Origin: Desmodus rotundus
Taxonomy: Eukaryota; Chordata; Mammalia; Chiroptera; Phyllostomidae
NCBI RefSeq assembly: GCF_022682495.2
Contig: NC_071389.1
Location: 8,981,199-9,045,198 of the forward strand
DNA: 64,000 nt
Reading direction: 5' to 3'
Position 1 is the stretch's first letter, and each line of letters begins with the position of its first letter. Below are positions 58,391 to 64,000 of the stretch, piece by piece. Both the position numbers and the translations under genes were made by a program. The notes under the pieces were generated by a model that saw only the letters and a list, made by a program, of their open reading frames with translations, was not told the origin of the DNA and did not search any database.

Positions 58391-59274
58391 TGACCTCAAT
58401 TTTTAAGGAAGATACTACAATTTTTATACTTGCCTACCTGAGAACACAGTCTTTTTTACTATTAGGCAATGTTTTAGGAACATTTCCTAAAAATCCTCTC
58501 ATTCACGAAATTGTGCTTGCCTATGTCCTGGGTACCTGATGCTCACGTGTATACTTTTGATGCAGGGTGGCCCACAGTCACCTGTGGGTATCTGTACACC
58601 CAAGAGCTTGAAGTATCAGTCCATCCAGCTTCCTGTATGATCCTCTCTTCCTCTTCTTTCCTCCTCCTAGAGTGGGTAAACACTGAAAACATGATATTTT
58701 GTCTGGTGTTTTTGTTTTAAAAGTTTGCATGGTAGCTTGAGGGAATTTATAAATTTAACTATGATGGATAGATTGAAATAAGTCTTTCCAAAATAAGATA
58801 TTGATAGAGGAAAAAAATATTGATAAATGATGGGTACAGCATGCTTTTTAGTAACTCTGAGGCCCAGCTATGCGTAAAGTTTCAATGTTCTTCCATATTT
58901 TATTTTATGTTCTAACTATGGTTCTAGGAAATTTATGCACAACAGAGATTGCTGGATTTAGTGGTCTGATTATTTAATTGACAACCTAGAATCCTGCCTA
59001 GGTATCATTTCAATTTTCCATTTTTGCTTTTCCCACTCCTTCAGGATTGGGTTCTAGAACTTTGTAACTCTATCAAGATTTGTGTAGAATTTGAGAGAGA
59101 TTTCAGATTAACAAAATACAGTTTCAGTTATGAGGGCTATTTCACTGAATTGAGAAAAATTGCTCTTTCTTGAAATTTATCCAGAGGTCTATTTTGGGAA
59201 GAATTTTTAAATTTGGAAACGTTTTTCATTATTTAAATTTGAAACTTGCATCACATACCTGCTATTTTTTTAAG

Positions 59275-59375
59275 GTGGATTTTGCAAATCGGGAAAGTCA
59301 GCTGGCATTTTATCACTGTATGGAAAAATCTGGTCAAGATATCAGAGACTTTTATGAACTGTTAATGGAAAGAAG
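59275..59375 (+). CDS. SPEN: SPEN coding exon 10: end of RRM4
   Basis: Thirty-three codons plus two bases read VDFANRESQLAFYHCMEKSG and continue QDIRDFYELLMERR. VDFANRES is the last beta strand of RRM4, followed by the helix that packs on the RRM3-RRM4 unit. The acceptor TTTTTTTAAG is an AAG type, less common than CAG. The donor is AAGGTATGT. The Arg codon is split (AG plus A). From memory, human reads YEMLAERR where this sequence reads YELLMERR. Confidence 0.97.
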
Positions 59376-61046
59376 GTATGTATTTTAAAGCTGTTAGCAT
59401 AGCTTATTTTAAACATTTCTAATACATAAAATTTAGATGGTATTAAATTTTATTTTTCATCCCTTATTTCTACTTGTACTCCACAAAAACTGTTCCCTTC
59501 CATCCCTTCATACAGAAACACAGGTTTATTTTTATGAATCCAGTTTTCATGTGGCTCACAGGAGTTGGGGTAACCTATCTACATTTCTCACTGACTACTG
59601 CAGTTTGTAAGAGTTACTGTCTTGCCACATTATACATACAAATCATCCTGCTGTACAGTTTTAAATTAAATATAATAACATGTTGAAATATATTATAAAC
59701 TATTAAATGCCCTGTATATTTAGTAATGACAATATCCAGGTTGTCAACAAGCATGTGCTCATACAATTAATTTTTTAAGAAAACAAACTTTCAAAAGACT
59801 ATCAAGATCTTTGTTTTAAACTCAAATCTCTTAAATAATTTGTGAGTCAGTAAGCCAAAACATAATTGCTAACTTCAGCAATGTACAAAGTAAACCTTAT
59901 TTTCCCCTTGTAATTTTTTCAGTGAGTCATGGTATGTAGTATTTGATACTTTTTCTCTTCTTTTAAGAACCAGTACAGTTCAGAATCATTTACGATTTCA
60001 TAGTCTGAATCAGGTTATTTGTGTTAACTTAGGCTATTTCTGCTAGCCTAAAACTGCCCTTAAAATGACTGATTTCTTTTTAGACTGAATATTAAAACAT
60101 TCTAACATAATGTCATCAGATTCTTCAGTAGTTCATGATGGAAACTATCATCCATAGATATGATCGAGCTGTTTGTCCAAACGTGCCTATGAGATGAAAT
60201 CTTCTGGATTGTTACCACTAGATCTCCTGTGCATATGTGTTAGACAAAAGGCTGTGTGTGAGAAATGCCTTTAGACATCCAAGTTCACGTATGAAAAGGC
60301 TCTGTGACAAAGATGAGCCAAATCCTCATCAGGTTGCTGGAAACCTGTTGAATGCATTGCCTGTTTACTGCCTCTTCTTGCCATTTTATTTTTATTTAAA
60401 TCATAGAACGTATATATTTCTTTGACTCATTTCCATGTAGAATATTGTACAGTGGTCATTGAGTAACTTGGAAGGTTTTTAAATGAAAAATGTCCCCCAC
60501 AGCCAAATTCCCAAAAGCTCAACCTTGATGGTTTTTCACTAGTAGTTAGTAAAAAATACTTTACCTCTAATGATAGTTCAGCTCAGGAATGCAAGTGATG
60601 GCCTATTTGCCTAAGTCTTAAAGTTTAAGTAGCATTTTATTTATTCCCTCAAATATTATGTCCGGAACACAGTGTATTTGTTTCCCAAGTTGTGGTAAGA
60701 ATATCTTTTGGCAAAAAAGTAATTACGAAAGATTTAGACATGTGGGGATGTGATACTCTTTAATACTAGTGCTTATTGTAAGTCACGATACCCAACACCA
60801 GAGGAACAAAAAGGGTTGAACCACTGCTACCCAACAGAAATGTAATGTAAGCTACTTCTGTGAGTTTAAATTTTCTTGGGGCCACATTAAAAAAGTAAAA
60901 TGAGAAAGTGAAATTAATTATAGTACAGGTCTAACTAATGACTAAATGGCAAAGATTTTTAGAAGCAGGACTTTGTAATCTTACATGTATGATTTGATAT
61001 ATAAATGACAAAAGAACTGATATATTTTTTGTTTGTTCTTTGGCAG
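59376..61046 (+). other. SPEN: SPEN intron 10
   Basis: This 1,671-base intron contains no VES SINE and no clear LINE. A stretch at about 60815-60935 (GCTACCCAACAGAAATGTAA, then GCCACATTAAAAAAG) resembles an old mammalian interspersed repeat that I cannot name confidently. The acceptor is GTTCTTTGGCAG; a second AG two bases downstream would shift the frame and is not used. Confidence 0.9.
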
Positions 61047-64000
61047 AGAGGAACGAAGAGGTTCTTATGACTATAGCCAAGATCGCACATATTATGAGAC
61101 TATTCGTACTCCAGGCACATACGGTGATGATTCCAGACGGGACTACCCAGCTCGAGGGAGAGAATTTTACTCAGAATGGGAAACTTACCAAGGAGACTAT
61201 TATGAATCTCGATATTATGATGATCCTCGGGAATACAGGGATTACAGAAGTGATCCTTATGAACAAGATATTCGGGAATATAGTTACAGGCAACGGGAAC
61301 GAGAAAGAGAACGCGAACGATTTGACTCTGACCGAGACAGAGACCATGAGAGGAGGCCAATTGAACGCAGTCAGAGTCCCGTGCACTTGAGACGCCCACA
61401 GAGTCCTGGAACATCTCCTTCACAATCAGAGAGATTACCAAGTGATTCTGAGAGGAGGATTTATAGCCGGTCCTCAGACCGGAGTGGAAGCTGTAGCTCA
61501 CTTTCCCCTCCAAGATATGATAAACTTGATAAATCTCGTTTGGAACGCTATACAAAAAATGAAAAGACAGATAAAGAAAGAACTTTTGATCCTGAGAGAA
61601 TAGAAAGAGAGAGACGCTTACTAAGGAAGGAGAAGGCGGAAAAGGACAAAACTGACAAGCAGAAACGAAAAGGAAAAGTTCATTCCCCTAGTTCTCAGTC
61701 TTCAGAAACAGACCAAGAAAATGAAAGAGAACAGAGTCCTGAAAAATCAAGGAGTTCTAATAAATTGAACAGAGAGAAAGCTGACAAAGAAGGAATAGCA
61801 AAAAACCGCTTAGAACTCATGCCTTGTGTGGTTTTGACTCGAGTGAAAGAAAAAGAGGGGAAGGTGATTGACCACACTGCTTTGGAAAAGCTGAAAGCCA
61901 AGCTTGATAATGACACTGTTAAATCTTCTGCCCTAGATCAGAAACTTCAGGTCCCACATGTAGAGCCTGCAAAATCTGACTTGTCTAAACTGGAATCTGT
62001 TAGAATGAAAGTGCCAAAGGAAAAGGCACTTTCAAGCCACATAGAAGTGGTAGATAAGGAAGGTAGGCCTAAACCCAGGAAGCACCTAAAACCAGAGCAG
62101 TCTGCTGATGGGGTAAGTGCTGTGGATCTGGAAAAGCTGGAAGCAAGGAAAAGGCGTTTTGCAGATTCCAATTTGAAAGCAGAAAGGCAAAAATCCGAAG
62201 TCAAGAAAAGTAGTCCAGAGATGGAAGATGCTCGGGTGCTTTTAAAAAAGCAGGCCGATGTATCATCTAGAGATGTCATTCTGCTGAGGGAAGGAGAGTC
62301 TGAAAGAAAGCCTGTAAGGAAAGAAATTCTTAAAAGAGAATCTAAAAAGATCAAACTAGACAGACTTAATGCTGTTCCCAGCCCCAAAGACTGTCAGGAG
62401 CTTGCCAGCATTTCTGTTGGGACTGGCCCAAGGCCCATCTCAGACCTACAAGCAAGGCTGGGAGAAACAATAGGTGAATCTGTGGAAAATCAAGAAATCC
62501 AATCAAAAAAACCCACATCCTCAAAACCACAGCTCAAACAGCTACAGCTATTAGATGATCAAGGACCAGAGAGAGAAGATACGAGGAAAAACTATTGCAG
62601 TCTTCGTGATGAAGCACTTGAATGTAAATCGGGCCAAGAGAAACCACATTCAGTAAATACTGAAGAAAAAATTGGCATTGATATTGATCACACGCAGAGT
62701 TACCGAAAACAAATGGAGCAGAGTCGTAGAAAACAGCAGATGGAGATGGAAATAGCCAAGTCTGAGAAGTTTGGCAGCCCTAAAAAAGATGTAGATGACT
62801 ATGAAAGACGTAGTCTTGTTCATGAGGTAGGTAAACCCCCTCAAGATGTCACTGATGACTCTCCTCCCAGCAAAAAGAAAAGGATGGATCATGTTGATTT
62901 TGATATCTGCACCAAGAGAGAAAGGAATTACAGAAGTTCACGCCAAATCAGTGAAGATTCTGAAAGGACTGGTTGTTCTCCCAATATCCGTCATGGTTCC
63001 TTCCATGAGGAAGATGACCCCATAGGCTCTCCTAGGCTAATGTCAGTAAAAGGGTCTCCTAAAGTAGATGAAAAGGGTCTCCCCTTTTCTAATATAACAG
63101 TCAGAGAAGAATCCTTAAAATTTAATCCTTATGATTCCAGCAAGAGAGAACAGATGGCAGACATGGCCAAAATAAAGCTATCTGTCTTGAATTCTGAAGA
63201 TGAACTAAATCGGTGGGACTCTCAAATTAAGCAGGATGCCAGCAGATTTGATGTGAGTTTCCCAAACAGCATAATTAAGAGAGACAGCCTTCGAAAGAGG
63301 TCTGTACGTGACTTGGAACCTGGTGAGGTGCCTTCTGATTCTGATGAAGATGGTGAACACAAATCCCACTCACCCAGAGCGCATTATAAGGATGCATTAT
63401 ATGAAAGTTCTCGGTTATCTTTTTTATTGAGGGACAGAGAAGACAAACTACGTGAGCGGGATGAAAGGCTCTCCAGTTCTTTAGAAAGGAACAAATTTTA
63501 TTCTTTTGCGTTGGATAAGACAATCACCCCAGACACTAAGGCTTTGCTCGAAAGAGCCAAATCCCTCTCTTCATCGCGAGAAGAAAATTGGTCTTTTCTT
63601 GATTGGGACTCTCGATTTGCTAATTTTCGAAACAACAAAGATAAAGAAAAGGTTGACTCTGCTCCAAGACCTATTCCGTCCTGGTACATGAAAAAGAAGA
63701 AAATTCGGACTGACTCAGAAGGGAAAATAGATGATAAAAAAGATGATCATAAAGAAGAAGAACAGGAAAGGCAAGAATTATTTGCTTCTCGTTTTTTACA
63801 TAGCTCAATCTTTGAACAAGATTCCAAGCGCTTGCAGCACCTAGAGAGAAAAGACGAGGAACCTGACTTCATTTCTGGTAGGTTATACGGGAGGCAGACA
63901 TCTGATGGAGTGAACAGCACAACTGATTTGATTCAAGAACCAGTAGTTCTTTTCCATAGCAGATTTATGGAACTCACACGAATGCAACAGAAAGAAAAAG
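61047..64000 (+). CDS. SPEN: SPEN coding exon 11 (5' part): long charged disordered region
   Basis: This is the start of the giant SPEN exon, open for 984 codons and cut by the window edge. It begins by completing an Arg codon, then EERRGSYDYSQDRTYYET. Next comes a Tyr/Asp/Arg-rich stretch and an alternating Arg-Glu run (RERERERERER), then many Ser-Pro sites (SQSPVHLRRPQSPG). Long Lys/Glu-rich segments follow, with basic clusters such as SKKKRMDHVDF and MKKKKIRTDSE that look like nuclear localisation signals. The Q/M/E-rich SYRKQMEQSRRKQQMEMEIA (62698 onward) is probably helical. The last codons read RFMELTRMQQKEK. The receptor-interaction region and SPOC domain lie beyond the window. One 9-base in-frame insertion relative to recalled human sequence lies near 63381. 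Confidence 0.97.

Larger units (their letters stand above)
57829..59274 (+). other. SPEN: SPEN intron 9
   Basis: This 1,446-base intron opens with the weak donor GTGTGC and closes with TTTTTTTAAG. It holds an older antisense SINE split by a younger VES SINE (57970-58390). I see nothing recognisable in 58391-59274. Confidence 0.92.

Noticed and set aside
61100..62387. Antisense open frames of 151 and 146 codons opposite exon 11
   Set aside because: They are shadows of the long sense frame. Their Ser/Leu/Phe-rich composition is what reversing a Lys/Glu/Arg-rich coding sequence gives.

Overview
The window is mammalian nuclear DNA, almost certainly from a bat. The evidence is about 44 copies of a tRNA-derived SINE whose head reads GCCCTGGCTGGTGTGGCTCA, the VES family typical of Chiroptera. 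Older LINE-1, MIR and MER remnants shared by all placentals are also present. There is no prokaryotic gene organisation.

The whole window lies inside one gene on the + strand, SPEN (also called SHARP or MINT), a very large nuclear RNA-binding transcriptional corepressor. The window opens inside intron 1, so the promoter and first coding exon lie upstream. It then contains coding exons 2 to 10 and the first 2,954 bases of the giant exon 11, which runs off the right edge still open. Coding segments are 18758-19078, 22170-22646, 46827-46987, 48484-48684, 52277-52428, 55379-55504, 55921-56034, 57715-57828, 59275-59375 and 61047-64000. Every junction is GT-AG. The joined reading frame is uninterrupted for about 1,573 codons, equivalent to residues 29 to about 1,600 of a protein of roughly 3,660 residues in human. 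The window therefore encodes most of RRM1, an Arg/Ser-rich linker, RRM2, RRM3, RRM4 and the start of the long charged disordered region. The nuclear receptor interaction region and C-terminal SPOC domain lie downstream.

Region by region: 1-18757 is intron 1, rich in antisense LINE-1 3' ends and VES SINEs. 18758-22646 holds exons 2 and 3, separated by intron 2, which has a repeat-free block unusually rich in TGGA. 22647-46826 is the 24 kb intron 3, with many SINEs, an antisense endogenous retrovirus remnant and a mariner-type MITE. 46827-59375 holds exons 4 to 10, short exons covering RRM2 to RRM4. 61047-64000 is exon 11.

I found no second gene, functional RNA gene, CRISPR array or bacterial-type system. 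The most interesting leads are the TGGA-rich intron 2 block with a related copy in intron 3, a 9-base in-frame insertion in exon 11, a weak exon 9 donor with an in-frame stop behind it, and well-marked transposon insertion scars. Human comparisons are from memory, not from an alignment.
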